This document shows, piece after piece, positions 7,990-17,698 of a stretch of DNA of 64,000 nt (the stretch's first letter is position 1; each line of letters begins with the position of its first letter). This DNA comes from Allobosea sp. 47.2.35. GTDB lineage: Bacteria; Pseudomonadota; Alphaproteobacteria; Rhizobiales; Beijerinckiaceae. A model generated the notes under the pieces. That model did not search any database. It saw only the letters and a list, made by a program, of their open reading frames with translations, and was not told the DNA's origin. The position numbers were made by a program, and so were the translations under genes. The stretch covers positions 242,730 through 306,729 of the forward strand of contig NZ_JANLGI010000002.1 in NCBI RefSeq assembly GCF_024655635.1, given 5' to 3'.

Positions 7990-9099
7990 ATGACGTTGCA
8001 ACGCCAGATCGGCTTCTGGGTCGGCTCTCTTCTCGTCTTCGTCCTGTTCCTGGTGGTGCTGCGCGACGTGCTGCTGCCCTTCATCGCGGCGCTGGCGCTG
8101 GCCTATCTGCTCGATCCGCTCGCCGACCGGCTGGAGCGCATGGGCATGAGCCGGATGGTGGCGACGATCGTCATCCTCGTCGTCTTCCTGCTCATCTTCG
8201 TGCTGGCGCTAGTGTTGCTGGCGCCGCTGCTCGGCCAGCAACTCGCCGGGCTCGTCGCGCGATTGCCGGGCGATGCCGCCAAGCTTCAGGCGCTGGTGCT
8301 GGAGAAGGGCACGCCCTGGCTCGAACGCTTTGGCGCCTCCGAACTCACCAAGGACGCGCAAAGCTCGCTCGGCAATCTCGTCGGCGACGGCATGAAATGG
8401 GTCGGCGGCCTGCTGCAATCGCTCTGGAGCGGCGGCACGGCCATTGTCGGCGTGTTCTCGCTTCTGGTGCTGACGCCGGTCATCGCCTTCTACCTGCTGG
8501 TCGACTGGGATCGCATGGTCGCGACCGTCGACAGCTGGCTGCCGCTCGACCATCGCGACACCATCCGCGGCCTGCTGCACGAGATGGACATGGCGATCGC
8601 GGGCTTCCTGCGCGGGCAGGCTCTGGTCTGCGTGCTGCTCGGCGGCTTCTACGCCATCGGCCTCAGCATCATCGGCGTCAATTTCGGCGCGCTGATCGGC
8701 ATCATCTCGGGCTTCCTCTCCTTCATTCCCTATGTCGGCTCGCTGACGGGGCTCGTGCTCTCGGTCGGCGTCGCGACGGTGCAGTTCTGGCCGGACTGGA
8801 CCTGGCCGCTGGCGACGCTCGGCGTCTTCTTCGCCGGGCAGTTCCTCGAAGGGAACATCTTCCAGCCCAAGTTTGTCGGTGACTCCATCGGCGTGCACCC
8901 GGTCTGGCTGATGTTCGCGCTGCTCGCCTTCGGCTCGCTGTTCGGCTTCGTCGGCCTGCTGCTGGCGGTGCCGCTCGCGGCCGTCATCGGCGTGCTCTGC
9001 CGCTTCGCCTTGCGGCAATACCTCGCCAGCAACCTCTATCACGGTGGCGACGCCACTCGCGCGGCGGCGGCGAAGGCGCGCATCGGCACTGACGCCTGA
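7990..9099 (+). CDS. AI-2E family (PerM/TqsA-like) membrane permease
   Basis: A 369-residue protein with about eight transmembrane helices in the order of the family: two N-terminal pairs (FWVGSLLVFVLFLVVL; MVATIVILVVFLLIFVL), a soluble helical segment at residues 80-150, then hydrophobic helices containing the conserved GFLSFIPYVGSLTGL motif and the EGNIFQPKFVGDSIGVHPVW loop. The name comes from E. coli TqsA, an exporter of autoinducer-2; most members have no proven substrate and some are Na+/H+ antiporters. The ATG follows GAGAGG. The stop is seven bases before hdaA, so the two are cotranscribed. Confidence 0.9.
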   Translation: MTLQRQIGFWVGSLLVFVLFLVVLRDVLLPFIAALALAYLLDPLADRLERMGMSRMVATIVILVVFLLIFVLALVLLAPLLGQQLAGLVARLPGDAAKLQALVLEKGTPWLERFGASELTKDAQSSLGNLVGDGMKWVGGLLQSLWSGGTAIVGVFSLLVLTPVIAFYLLVDWDRMVATVDSWLPLDHRDTIRGLLHEMDMAIAGFLRGQALVCVLLGGFYAIGLSIIGVNFGALIGIISGFLSFIPYVGSLTGLVLSVGVATVQFWPDWTWPLATLGVFFAGQFLEGNIFQPKFVGDSIGVHPVWLMFALLAFGSLFGFVGLLLAVPLAAVIGVLCRFALRQYLASNLYHGGDATRAAAAKARIGTDA

Positions 9100-9106
9100 G
9101 CCTGCC

Positions 9107-9805
9107 ATGTCCGAGTTCCCTCCGCGTCCGCGCCAACTCGCCTTCGACCTGCCGGTCGATAGTCGCCACGGCGTCGAGGATTTCCTCGTCGGCGCCTCCA
9201 ATGAAGCGGCTTACGGCCTGATCGAGCGCTGGCCGGCCTGGCCCGAAGCCTGGCTGCGCCTGACCGGGCCGGAAGGCGCCGGCAAGACCCATCTTGCCGC
9301 GATCTGGGCGCGTGCCGCCCATGCCTGGACGATTCCCGCCAAGGAACTGAGCGAGGCGCAGGTGCCGCATCTCGTCTCCGGCGGCGCATTGGTGATCGAG
9401 GATTGCGATACGGGCGCCCTCGACGAACACGCGCTGTTCCACCTGATGAACGCGATCAAGGCGCGCGGCGGCTTCCTGCTGCTGACGGCGCGAAGCGCGC
9501 CCGATCTGTGGGGCCTGAGCGTGCCGGACCTGCTCTCGCGCCTCCGGTTGGCGCCGGCCGCGACGATCGAGCCGCCGGATGACGGGCTGCTGCGGGCGCT
9601 GCTGGTCAAGCTCTTCATCGACCGCCAGCTCGTGGTCGACATTGCCGTGATCGACGCCCTCGCCATGCGGATGGAGCGCTCCTTCGCCGCCGCGCGGCAG
9701 GTGGTCGACCGGCTGGACCGGCTGGCGCTCGAACGCGGCCGGCGCGTGACGCGGCCGCTGGTGCAGGAGGCGCTGGCGGAACTGTTTCCGGAGGAGCCGG
9801 GTTGA
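9107..9805 (+). CDS. hdaA: DnaA-related regulatory inactivator HdaA
   Basis: A 232-residue AAA+ protein without a DNA-binding domain. In Alphaproteobacteria HdaA works with the sliding clamp to make DnaA hydrolyse its ATP, preventing repeated initiation. RQLAFDLP near the N terminus resembles the clamp-binding motif placed there in Hda proteins. Walker A is GPEGAGKTH at about residues 54-62, Walker B is the GALVIEDCD strand, and sensor II lies in FAAARQVVDRLDRLALERGR. The ATG at 9107 is favoured by that N-terminal motif. The permease-hdaA-ppk order is, as far as I recall, usual for Hyphomicrobiales. Confidence 0.9.
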   Translation: MSEFPPRPRQLAFDLPVDSRHGVEDFLVGASNEAAYGLIERWPAWPEAWLRLTGPEGAGKTHLAAIWARAAHAWTIPAKELSEAQVPHLVSGGALVIEDCDTGALDEHALFHLMNAIKARGGFLLLTARSAPDLWGLSVPDLLSRLRLAPAATIEPPDDGLLRALLVKLFIDRQLVVDIAVIDALAMRMERSFAAARQVVDRLDRLALERGRRVTRPLVQEALAELFPEEPG

Positions 9806-9839
9806 CCGGCGTCTGACCATGGTGGGAGGGCAGGGCGGA

Positions 9840-10199
9840 ATGGGCGAAGACGCTGCGGATATCTGGCTGTTCTCCTATGGCACGCTGCGCCAGAAGAATG
9901 TCCAGCTCGCCACCTTCGGGCGCGAGCTCGAAGGCCGGCAGGATGCGCTGGTCGGATTCGCCCGCAGCATGATCGCGATCACCGATCCCGAAGTGGTCGC
10001 GACGAGCGGCGAGACGCATCACCCCATCGTCGCTCGTACCGATAACCCGGCCGACGAGGTCGACGGCACCGTTTTCCGGATCACCGCGGCGGAGCTGGCT
10101 GCTGCCGATTCCTATGAGGTTTCGGACTACAGGCGCATCGCGGTCAGGCTGAAATCCGGCAGCGAGGCCTTCGTCTATGTCCGGGCTGCAGACGCGTGA
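9840..10199 (+). CDS. Gamma-glutamylcyclotransferase-like (AIG2) protein
   Basis: A 119-residue protein of the GGCT/AIG2 fold. It starts with the substrate-loop motif FSYGTLRQ and continues with the GTVFRITAAELAAADSYE segment, which contains an acidic residue in the position of the catalytic glutamate. Enzymes of this fold release 5-oxoproline from gamma-glutamyl amines or peptides, but many bacterial AIG2 proteins have no known substrate. The ATG at 9840 follows a strong GGAGGG-type site; a possible start at 9819 has none. It sits between hdaA and ppk. Confidence 0.8.
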   Translation: MGEDAADIWLFSYGTLRQKNVQLATFGRELEGRQDALVGFARSMIAITDPEVVATSGETHHPIVARTDNPADEVDGTVFRITAAELAAADSYEVSDYRRIAVRLKSGSEAFVYVRAADA

Positions 10200-10269
10200 T
10201 CGCCTTGGCGCAGGCTGAATCATGTCGCTTGTCATCGAACCGTCGCACTAGAATGGCTTCAACGGCAGC

Positions 10270-12501
10270 ATGAGCGGAAAGACGACCAGGACGCGAGTGA
10301 AGCGCATGACCCTCGACACCGTGATCGACGAGCCGGAGAAGCTCTCCAGCGAGGCTGATGCGGCGCCTCTGCGCCATCAGCCGGAGCGCTTCATGAACCG
10401 CGAGCTCTCCTGGCTCCAGTTCAACCGCCGCGTCATGGAGGAGGCCTCGAATCGCAGCCACCCGCTGCTGGAGCAGCTGCGCTTCCTCTCGATCTCCGCC
10501 AACAACCTCGACGAATTCTTCATGGTCCGCGTCTCCGGCCTGCGCGAGCAGCTCAAGGCCGGCGTCGTCACCCGCAGCCAGGACGGCCTGACGCCGGCCG
10601 GCCAGCTCGTCGCCATCGGCGAGGCGGTCGCGGCGCTGACCGCCGACCAGCAGGCCCGCTGGGCGGAACTCCGCCACGACCTGCACGAGAACCGCATCCA
10701 CCTGCTCCAGCCCGGCGATATCGGCTCGCAGGATCGCATCTGGCTGGAGGATTACTTCCTCAACTACATCTTCCCGGTGCTGACGCCGCTGGCGATCGAT
10801 CCGGCGCATCCCTTCCCCTTCATCCCCAATCTCGGCTTCACCATCGCGCTCGCGCTGGAGCGCAAGCATGACGGGCGCCAGCTCGATGCCCTTATCCGCG
10901 TGCCCACGAAGATCGACCGCTTCATCGAGTTGCCGGATCTGGCGCGCGAGGGGCTGCACCGCTTCATCGCGCTCGACGACGCGGTCTCGCTGTTCATCAG
11001 CAAGCTCTTCCCCGGCTATGAGGTGAAGGGCGCCGGCTCCTTCCGCATCATCCGCGACTCCGATCTCGACATCGAGGAGGAGGCTGAGGACCTCGTCCGC
11101 GTCTTCGAGACCATGTTGAAGCAGCGGCGCCTCGGCGTCGTCATCCGGCTCGAACTCTCGACCGGCATGCCCGATCATCTGCGCCGGATGATCATCCGCG
11201 AGCTCAAGGTCGACAGCGACGAGGTCGTCGAGGTCAACGGCATGATCGGCCTGAACGAGCTCTCGCAGCTCGTCGGCGTCGACCGTCCGGACCTGAAGTT
11301 CAAGCCCTATAATGCCCGCTTCCCCGAGCGCATCCGCGAGCATGGCGGCGATTGCTTCGCCGCGATCCGCCAGAAGGACCTGCTTGTCCACCACCCCTAT
11401 GAGAGCTTCGACGTCGTCGTGCAGTTCCTGCAGCAGGCGGCGCGCGACCCCAATGTCGTCGCGATCAAGCAGACGCTCTACCGCACCTCGGCCAACTCGC
11501 CGATCGTCAAGGCGCTGACCGAAGCGGCCGAGGCCGGCAAGTCGGTCACCGCGCTGGTCGAGCTCAAGGCCCGCTTCGACGAAGAGGCGAATATCCGCTG
11601 GGCCAAGGAGATGGAGCGCGCTGGCGTCCAGGTCGTCTATGGCTTTATCGAACTCAAGACCCACGCCAAGCTCTCGCTCGTCGTGCGCCGCGAGGCCGGC
11701 CAGCTCGTCAGCTACTGCCATATCGCGACCGGCAACTATCACCCGATCACGGCGCGCATCTATACCGACGTCTCGTTCTTCACCGCCGACCCGGTGCTTG
11801 CGCAGGACGTCGCCCGCGTCTTCAACTTCATCACCGGCTATGCCGAGCCGGCCGGGCTGGAGCGCATGGCGGTCTCGCCGACCAGCCTGAAGCAGCGCCT
11901 GCTCGCCGATATCGCCGAGGAGGTCGCGCATGTGAAGGCCGGCCGCAAGGGCGCGATCTGGGGCAAGTGCAACTCGCTCGTCGATCCCGAGATCATCGAC
12001 GCGCTCTATGACGCCAGCCAGGCCGGCGTCGAAATCGATTTCGTGGTGCGCGGCATCTGCTGCCTGAGGCCCGGCGTGCCTGGCCTCTCGGAGAACATCC
12101 GGGTCAAGTCGATCATCGGCCGCTTCCTCGAGCACACCAGAATCTATGCCTTCGGGGCCGGCCACGGCATGCCGTCGCCCAAGGCCAAGATCTACATCTC
12201 CTCGGCCGACCTGATGCCGCGCAATCTCGACCGCCGTGTCGAAGCGCTGACGCCGATCCTGAACCCGACGGTGCATCAGCAGTTGCTGGATCAGATCATG
12301 TTGGCCAACCTGCTCGACAACGAGCAGAGCTGGACGATATTGCCCGATGGCGGCTCGCGCCGCATTGTCCCCGCGCCGAACGAAGAGCCGTTCAACGCGC
12401 ATAAGTACTTCATGACGAACCCGAGTCTGTCCGGACGTGGAAAATCGCTCTCCAATTCAAGTCCCCGTTCCCTCTCGCGTCGAGGCGGACGTAAAGCCTG
12501 A
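10270..12501 (+). CDS. ppk: Polyphosphate kinase 1
   Basis: Makes inorganic polyphosphate reversibly from ATP at the inner membrane face. The 743-residue protein has the four PPK1 parts: the N-terminal helical domain with [16 protein letters not shown], the head domain, and two phospholipase-D-like domains. The autophosphorylated histidine is His465 in [14 protein letters not shown] and the second active histidine is His622 in [13 protein letters not shown]. The ATG at 10270 has only a weak ribosome binding site; the in-frame ATG at 10306 is possible. The serine- and arginine-rich tail overlaps the start of ppx, so synthesis and breakdown of the polymer are encoded together. Confidence 0.97.
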   Translation: MSGKTTRTRVKRMTLDTVIDEPEKLSSEADAAPLRHQPERFMNRELSWLQFNRRVMEEASNRSHPLLEQLRFLSISANNLDEFFMVRVSGLREQLKAGVVTRSQDGLTPAGQLVAIGEAVAALTADQQARWAELRHDLHENRIHLLQPGDIGSQDRIWLEDYFLNYIFPVLTPLAIDPAHPFPFIPNLGFTIALALERKHDGRQLDALIRVPTKIDRFIELPDLAREGLHRFIALDDAVSLFISKLFPGYEVKGAGSFRIIRDSDLDIEEEAEDLVRVFETMLKQRRLGVVIRLELSTGMPDHLRRMIIRELKVDSDEVVEVNGMIGLNELSQLVGVDRPDLKFKPYNARFPERIREHGGDCFAAIRQKDLLVHHPYESFDVVVQFLQQAARDPNVVAIKQTLYRTSANSPIVKALTEAAEAGKSVTALVELKARFDEEANIRWAKEMERAGVQVVYGFIELKTHAKLSLVVRREAGQLVSYCHIATGNYHPITARIYTDVSFFTADPVLAQDVARVFNFITGYAEPAGLERMAVSPTSLKQRLLADIAEEVAHVKAGRKGAIWGKCNSLVDPEIIDALYDASQAGVEIDFVVRGICCLRPGVPGLSENIRVKSIIGRFLEHTRIYAFGAGHGMPSPKAKIYISSADLMPRNLDRRVEALTPILNPTVHQQLLDQIMLANLLDNEQSWTILPDGGSRRIVPAPNEEPFNAHKYFMTNPSLSGRGKSLSNSSPRSLSRRGGRKA

Positions 12502-14011
12502 GCTCCGGCATGCGCCGGGGCGGCTGGCGCTGTCCCACACCATCGCCATCGTCGATATCGGCTCGAACTCGGTCCGTCTCGTCGTCTACGAGATGCTGGC
12601 GCGCGCGCCGTCGCAGGTCTTCAACGAGAAGGAGATGGCGGGCCTCGGCCGGCAGGTCGCCTCGACCGGCCGGCTCGCGGACGATGCCATCGCCAAGGCG
12701 ATCAATGCGCTGGTGCGCTTCCGCATCCTCTGCGAGGCGATGCATGTCGGCGAAATCCGCGTCATCGCCACTGCCGCAGCACGCTATGCCAGCAACGGAC
12801 CAGAGTTTATCGCGCGTGCCGAGGAGGCGATCGGCCAGCCGATCGAGCTGATCTCGGGCGGGCGCGAGGCCGTGCTCTCCGGCCTCGGCGTGATCTCGGG
12901 CTTCGACAACCCGGACGGCGTCGTCGGCGACCTCGGTGGCGGCAGCCTGGAGCTGATCTCGGTCAAGGACGGGGTGGTGGGGCAGGGCGCCAGCGTCCCG
13001 CTCGGCGGCCTCGCCTTGCTCGATCGCTCGAAGGGCTCGCTCAAGGCGGCTGAGAAGATCGTCAGGGACGAGCTCGACAAGCTGCCGCAGCTTGCCGCCA
13101 TGAAGGGCCGCGATTTCTACGCGGTCGGCGGCACGTGGCGCGCGCTCGCCACGCTCCACCAGCATCGTGCGGCCTATCCGCTGAACGTGATGCACGGCTA
13201 CTCCGTGCCGACGCGCGACGTCGCCGATTTCGTCAAGCTGGTCGAGCGGGCCGATGTATCGGTGCTCGACGCGATCGATTCGGTGTCCTCGGCCCGCCGT
13301 CCGCTCCTGGCCTATGGCGCGCTGGTGCTCGACGAATTGATCAAGCGCGGCCGGCCGCGCGAGATCATCATCTCGGCGCAGGGCGTGCGCGAAGGCCTGC
13401 TGCACGAACAGCTCTCGCCGGAGGAGCAGAGCGCAGACCCGCTGATGCAGGCCGCGCGCGACTACAACCTGCTGCGCGCCCGTGATCCACGCCATGCGGC
13501 CGAGCTGATCAATTGGACCCGCGGCATTCTGGAAACGGCCGGCTTGCCACAGGACGAACCCTCCGGCCGGATGATCGAGACGGTCTGTCTGCTCTCCGAT
13601 ATCGGCTGGCGCGCCCATCCCGATTATCGCGGCGAGCAGAGCATGAACGTCATCGCCCATGCCTACTTTACCGGCCTTGATCATGTCGGCCGGGCCTTCC
13701 TAGCTTTGGCGATTTTCCATCGCTATGCCGGCATGAAGGCGAGTTCGCCGGCCGCAGCAGGGCTCAAGACCCTGCTGTCGCCCACGGTGCTGGCGCGGGC
13801 CATGCTGATCGCGGCGATCTTCCGCGTCGCCTATCTGCTCTCGGCCGGGATGTCCGGCATCCTGCCGCGCATCCCGGCGGCCTGCGTCGACAACCGCCTG
13901 CTGCTGCGCTTCCCCGGCGACCTGGCGGCGCTCGCGAGCGAGCGTGTCGAAGGGCGGCTCAAGCAGCTCGCGAAGCTGCTCGGCCGCGATTTCGAGATCG
14001 GCAAGCTCTGA
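12437..14011 (+). CDS. ppx: Exopolyphosphatase (Ppx/GppA family)
   Basis: Removes terminal phosphate from polyphosphate; relatives also hydrolyse pppGpp. The 524-residue protein begins its ASKHA phosphatase core with [17 protein letters not shown] (phosphate-1 loop), has the second loop at [13 protein letters not shown], and ends in a helical HD-like C-terminal domain typical of long Ppx proteins. The start is doubtful: GTG 12437 overlaps ppk by 65 bases, yet no good start codon occurs between it and the conserved core. The overlap supports translational coupling. It converges on metC, with a GTGAGCC-GTT-GGCTCAC hairpin at 14020-14036. Confidence 0.93.
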   Translation: MENRSPIQVPVPSRVEADVKPELRHAPGRLALSHTIAIVDIGSNSVRLVVYEMLARAPSQVFNEKEMAGLGRQVASTGRLADDAIAKAINALVRFRILCEAMHVGEIRVIATAAARYASNGPEFIARAEEAIGQPIELISGGREAVLSGLGVISGFDNPDGVVGDLGGGSLELISVKDGVVGQGASVPLGGLALLDRSKGSLKAAEKIVRDELDKLPQLAAMKGRDFYAVGGTWRALATLHQHRAAYPLNVMHGYSVPTRDVADFVKLVERADVSVLDAIDSVSSARRPLLAYGALVLDELIKRGRPREIIISAQGVREGLLHEQLSPEEQSADPLMQAARDYNLLRARDPRHAAELINWTRGILETAGLPQDEPSGRMIETVCLLSDIGWRAHPDYRGEQSMNVIAHAYFTGLDHVGRAFLALAIFHRYAGMKASSPAAAGLKTLLSPTVLARAMLIAAIFRVAYLLSAGMSGILPRIPAACVDNRLLLRFPGDLAALASERVEGRLKQLAKLLGRDFEIGKL

Positions 14012-14032
14012 GACTTGCTGTGAGCCGTTGGC

Positions 14033-15223
14033 TCACCCCACCGCGCGCAGCCGGCCGAAACCGGCGTCGAGGTCGGCCTTGAGGTCATCGAGGTCCTCGA
14101 GCCCGATATGGATGCGGATCGTCGGCCCCTTGAAGTCCGGCTTCGTCGCCGTGCGGTAGTCCTTGCAGTCGAAGGGCAGGACGAGGCTCTCATAGCCGCC
14201 CCAGGAGGCGCCGATGCCGAACAGGGCGAGCCCGTCCAGCATCGCGCCGACGGCCTTCATCGAGACCGGCTTCAGTTCGAAGGTGAAGAGCGAGGAGGCG
14301 CCGGTGAAGTCGCGCTTCCAGATCTCGTGCCCCTGCGCGCCGGGCAAGGCAGGGTGCAGGACGCGGGCGACCTCGGGGCGGCCCTGCAGCCACTCGGCCA
14401 TGGCGAGGCCGGCCGGCATCTGCTCCTTCAGGCGGATCGCCATCGTGCGCATGCCGCGCAGCGTCAGGAAGGCGTCTTCCGGCGCGATGATGAGGCCGAG
14501 CTGGTTCCAGGCCGCGCGCAGCTTCTTGAACAGCTCAGGCGTGCGGGCCGAGACGGTGCCGATGAGCACGTCCGAGTGGGCGGCATAGTACTTGGTGCCG
14601 GCCTGCACGGAGAGATCGACGCCGAAGCCATGGGCGTCGAAGAACATCGGCGTCGCCCAGGTGTTGTCCATCGCGACCAGAATGTCGCGCTCGCGCGCCG
14701 CCGCAACGATCGCCGGGATGTCCTGCATCTCAAAGGTCTGCGAGCCCGGCGCCTCGGTCCAGACGGCCCTGGTATGCGGCTTGAACAGCTTGGCGATGTC
14801 GCCGCCGACCAGCGGATCGTAATAGGTCACCTCGACGCCCATCCGCTTGAGGAAGGTGTCGCAGAAGATTCGCGTCGGCCGGTAGACGCTGTCCGTCACC
14901 AGAACGTGATCGCCGGACGACAGCAGGGTCAGGAAGGCGAGCGTGCAGGCCATCAGCCCCGAAGGCGTCACGACGACGCCGGCGCCACCCTCGATCGTGT
15001 TGCAGGCGGCGATCAGCGCATCGATCGTCGGGTTGCCGTCCGTACCGTAGGTGTAGCGCGCCTTGCGCACGAGAAAGTCTTCGGTGTTCGGATAGACGAC
15101 CGTCGAGCCTCGTACGATAGGCGGATTGACAAAGCCGTAGCTGTCGGCGGGGTCGCGGCCCGCGAGCGCCAGGCGCGTGCGCTCGCCGAGGCGCGCAAAT
15201 TCAGGCGAAGTCAGCTTTTTCAT
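14033..15223 (-). CDS. metC: Cystathionine beta-lyase
   Basis: A PLP enzyme that cleaves cystathionine to homocysteine, pyruvate and ammonia in methionine synthesis. The 396-residue protein is of full length. The PLP-binding lysine is Lys211 in SVQAGTKYYAAHSDVL, and the cofactor-pyridine aspartate is in LVAMDNTWATP. The N-terminal NPPIVRGSTVVYP and SGLMACTLAFL stretches match the family. The ATG at 15223 gives the usual start MKKLTSPEFARLGERT. It is divergent from aapJ; in Rhizobium leguminosarum metC also lies next to the aap operon. Confidence 0.93.
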   Translation of the reverse strand: MKKLTSPEFARLGERTRLALAGRDPADSYGFVNPPIVRGSTVVYPNTEDFLVRKARYTYGTDGNPTIDALIAACNTIEGGAGVVVTPSGLMACTLAFLTLLSSGDHVLVTDSVYRPTRIFCDTFLKRMGVEVTYYDPLVGGDIAKLFKPHTRAVWTEAPGSQTFEMQDIPAIVAAARERDILVAMDNTWATPMFFDAHGFGVDLSVQAGTKYYAAHSDVLIGTVSARTPELFKKLRAAWNQLGLIIAPEDAFLTLRGMRTMAIRLKEQMPAGLAMAEWLQGRPEVARVLHPALPGAQGHEIWKRDFTGASSLFTFELKPVSMKAVGAMLDGLALFGIGASWGGYESLVLPFDCKDYRTATKPDFKGPTIRIHIGLEDLDDLKADLDAGFGRLRAVG

Positions 15224-15254
15224 GGGACGGCACGGCCAGAAAATGGGAAAATCA

Positions 15255-15270
15255 TGGTCAGGCTTGACCA
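15255..15270. promoter_or_regulatory. Small inverted repeat in the metC-aapJ intergenic region
   Basis: TGGTCA (15255-15260), GGCT, TGACCA (15265-15270) form a perfect 6-bp palindrome 32 bases before the metC start. It could bind a repressor or activator of metC. No known consensus is matched with certainty. Confidence 0.3.
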
Positions 15271-15488
15271 CTCCCCACAAACTCGCATGTGATGTATGCA
15301 GTGAACAAGGGGCGGCTCATGCGTATGGCGGTTGCTTGACGCTCATGAATCGCTCTGGCAATCGACGCGAGGATATGGGGACGCCGCGCGAAAGCGGGAT
15401 CAACCGAGCGGCGAAAATGCCGCCGGCGGCGGGACCAGGAATATCTGCCGGCATCAGCCGGATAACGGGGTCCAACGGGAGAGTACCG

Positions 15489-16511
15489 ATGAAAAAGTTT
15501 GTTGCAGCCGCCCTTGCGGCAGGGATCGGCATGGCGCTGTCGGCGACCGGGGCCTCGGCCCAGGCCACGCTCGCGCAGGTCAAGCAGCGCGGCATCCTGA
15601 ATTGCGGCTCGAATACCGGCCTCGCCGGCTTCGGCGTGCCGGATGCGCAGGGCAACTGGAAGGGTCTGGACGTCGATCTCTGCCGCGCTATTTCGGCGAC
15701 GATCTTCAATGACCCCAACAAGGTGAAGTTCATTCCGCTCTCGGCCAAGGACCGCTTCACGGCGCTCCAGTCGGGCGAAGTCGACGTGCTCGTCCGCAAC
15801 TCGACCTGGACGATGACGCGCGACGCCTCGCTCGGCCTGCTCTTCACCGGCGTGAACTACTATGACGGCCAGGGCTTCCTGGTCCGCAAGAAGCTCGGCG
15901 TGAACTCGGCGCTGCAGCTCAACGGCGCCTCGGTCTGCACCCAGCAGGGCACCACGACCGAGCTCAACCTCGCCGACTACTTCCGCGCCAACAACCTCAA
16001 GTACGAAGTCGTCGCCTTCGCGACCTCGGACGAGACGGTCAAGGCCTATGACGCCGGTCGTTGCGACGCCTTCACCACCGACGCCTCGGGCCTCTACGCC
16101 GAGCGCCTGAAGCTGGCCAACCCCGACGAGCATCTCGTCCTGCCCGAGATCATCTCGAAGGAGCCGCTCGGCCCCTCCGTCCGCAACAACGACCCGCAGT
16201 GGTTCAACCTGATCAAGTGGACCCATTTCGCCATGCTGAACGCCGAGGAACTCGGTGTCACCCAGGCGAATGTCGAGCAGCAGCTGAAGTCCGAAAACCC
16301 GGAGATCAAGCGTCTGCTCGGCACCGAAGGCAAGTTCGGCGAGCAGGTCGGCCTGACCGCGGACTGGGTCGTCCGCATCGTCAAGCATGTCGGCAACTAC
16401 GGCGAATCCTTCGAGCGTAACGTCGGCCAGGGCTCGCTGCTGAAGATCGCGCGCGGCCAGAACGCGCTTTGGACCAAGGGCGGCCTGCAATACGCCCCGC
16501 CGGTTCGCTGA
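15489..16511 (+). CDS. aapJ: General L-amino-acid ABC transporter, periplasmic binding protein
   Basis: Binds amino acids in the periplasm for the Aap/Bzt transporter. The 340-residue protein carries a signal peptide (residues 1-24, ending GASA) and then a type II binding fold of the polar amino-acid family: VKQRGILNCGSNTGLAGF, KGLDVDLCRAIS, and SAKDRFTALQSGEVDVL. The ATG at 15489 has a purine-rich GGGAGAG site ahead of it. A strong hairpin follows the gene and should let this protein outnumber the membrane parts. The AapJQMP system has broad specificity in Rhizobium. Confidence 0.96.
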   Translation: MKKFVAAALAAGIGMALSATGASAQATLAQVKQRGILNCGSNTGLAGFGVPDAQGNWKGLDVDLCRAISATIFNDPNKVKFIPLSAKDRFTALQSGEVDVLVRNSTWTMTRDASLGLLFTGVNYYDGQGFLVRKKLGVNSALQLNGASVCTQQGTTTELNLADYFRANNLKYEVVAFATSDETVKAYDAGRCDAFTTDASGLYAERLKLANPDEHLVLPEIISKEPLGPSVRNNDPQWFNLIKWTHFAMLNAEELGVTQANVEQQLKSENPEIKRLLGTEGKFGEQVGLTADWVVRIVKHVGNYGESFERNVGQGSLLKIARGQNALWTKGGLQYAPPVR

Positions 16512-16520
16512 GACGTTTGC

Positions 16521-16558
16521 GGGGCGCCAGTCTGACTGGCGCCCCGTTTCTGTTTTGC
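16521..16558 (+). terminator. Terminator or attenuator after aapJ
   Basis: An 11-bp perfect stem, GGGGCGCCAGT (16521-16531) and ACTGGCGCCCC (16535-16545), has a CTG loop and is followed by GTTTCTGTTTT. It lies nine bases after the aapJ stop and separates it from the paralogue. Confidence 0.85.
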
Positions 16559-16657
16559 GTGCGCGCACTGCGAGGGCCTTCGCCGCCGCGGCGCGGAATA
16601 TGAGTGTTCGATTGCCGCATGGTGCCGTCGCTGCTGTCGTCCAGGGCCTTGCTCGCC

Positions 16658-17698
16658 ATGGGAAAAGCAAGGATGCCGCCCATCTTCGCGATGGCTCTCG
16701 CCGCGATGGCGGTTCTCGCGCCGGCTAGCGGGTCGGCTGCCCCGGAAAGTGGCTTGCTGGAGCAGGTGAGGCACCGCGGCGCGGTTGTCTGTGGCGTTGC
16801 GCCGTCCTTGGCCGGCTTCTCCATTCCTGACAGGCAGGGGCGCTGGACCGGCTTCGACGTCGATCTCTGCCGGGCGGTCGCGGCCGCCATCTTCGACGAT
16901 CCCGAGAAGGTGAAGTTCGTTCCGCTGCTGTCGAAGGACCGTTTCACGGCGCTTCAGACCGGCGAGGTCGATCTTCTCTCGCGGACCTCGACCTGGTCGA
17001 TGGCGCGCGACACCACGCTTGGCCTCAACTTCACCGGCATCAATTTCTACGGCGGCGAGGGCTTCATGGTCCGCGCCAGGCTCGGCCTGAAATCGGCCCT
17101 GCAGCTTGCCGGCGCCTCCGTCTGTGTCGAGCAGGGCACCACGACAGAGCTCAACGTCGCCGATTTCTTCCGTGGCCACGGCCTGAAATACGAGATCGTC
17201 ACCTTCAAGGGCAGCGATGAGACCGTCGACGCCTATGCCGGTGGCCGCTGCGACGCCTATGCCTATGACCGGGCCGGCCTTGCCATCCAGCGGATGAAGC
17301 TGGTGGCGCCGCAGGAGCACGTCATCTTGCCCGAGACGATCTCAAAGGAGCCGCTCGGCCCCGCCGTGCGCCATGGCGACGACCAATGGTTCGACCTGGT
17401 CAAATGGACGCTGTTCGCCATGGTGAATGCCGAGGAGCTCGGGGTCGGCCAGGGGAATGCCGCCGCGATGCGAGCTTCGGAGCGGCCGGATGTCCGGCGC
17501 CTGCTCGGAGTCGAGGGTGATTTCGGCGAGGCGCTGGGCCTGAATCGCGATTGGGCCTATCGCATTCTGCATCATGTCGGCAATTATGGTGAATCTTTCG
17601 AGAGAAACCTCGGTCGGGACTCGCCTCTGAGGATCGAACGTGGCCAGAATGCGCTGTGGACTCGGGGCGGCCTGCAATACGCTCCCCCGATCCGCTGA
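16658..17698 (+). CDS. Second Aap-type amino-acid binding protein (AapJ paralogue)
   Basis: A 346-residue periplasmic binding protein closely related to the preceding aapJ: shared stretches include DRFTALQ-GEVD, GASVC-EQGTTTELN and ISKEPLGPAVR, and both end in GLQYAPP-R. A signal peptide (about residues 1-28) ends at a GSAA site. Starts at 16604 (GTG), 16619 and 16673 are also possible; 16658 gives the best signal peptide. It probably arose by tandem duplication and could widen or shift substrate range. Codon use matches its neighbours, so recent transfer is unlikely. Confidence 0.9.
   Translation: MGKARMPPIFAMALAAMAVLAPASGSAAPESGLLEQVRHRGAVVCGVAPSLAGFSIPDRQGRWTGFDVDLCRAVAAAIFDDPEKVKFVPLLSKDRFTALQTGEVDLLSRTSTWSMARDTTLGLNFTGINFYGGEGFMVRARLGLKSALQLAGASVCVEQGTTTELNVADFFRGHGLKYEIVTFKGSDETVDAYAGGRCDAYAYDRAGLAIQRMKLVAPQEHVILPETISKEPLGPAVRHGDDQWFDLVKWTLFAMVNAEELGVGQGNAAAMRASERPDVRRLLGVEGDFGEALGLNRDWAYRILHHVGNYGESFERNLGRDSPLRIERGQNALWTRGGLQYAPPIR

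Noticed and set aside
10144..12402. A 752-codon open frame on the minus strand opposite ppk
   Set aside because: It mirrors the ppk codon pattern (high GC third positions keep the antisense free of stops). The translation is His/Asp/Arg/Gly-rich with no domain, and ppk on the other strand is certain.
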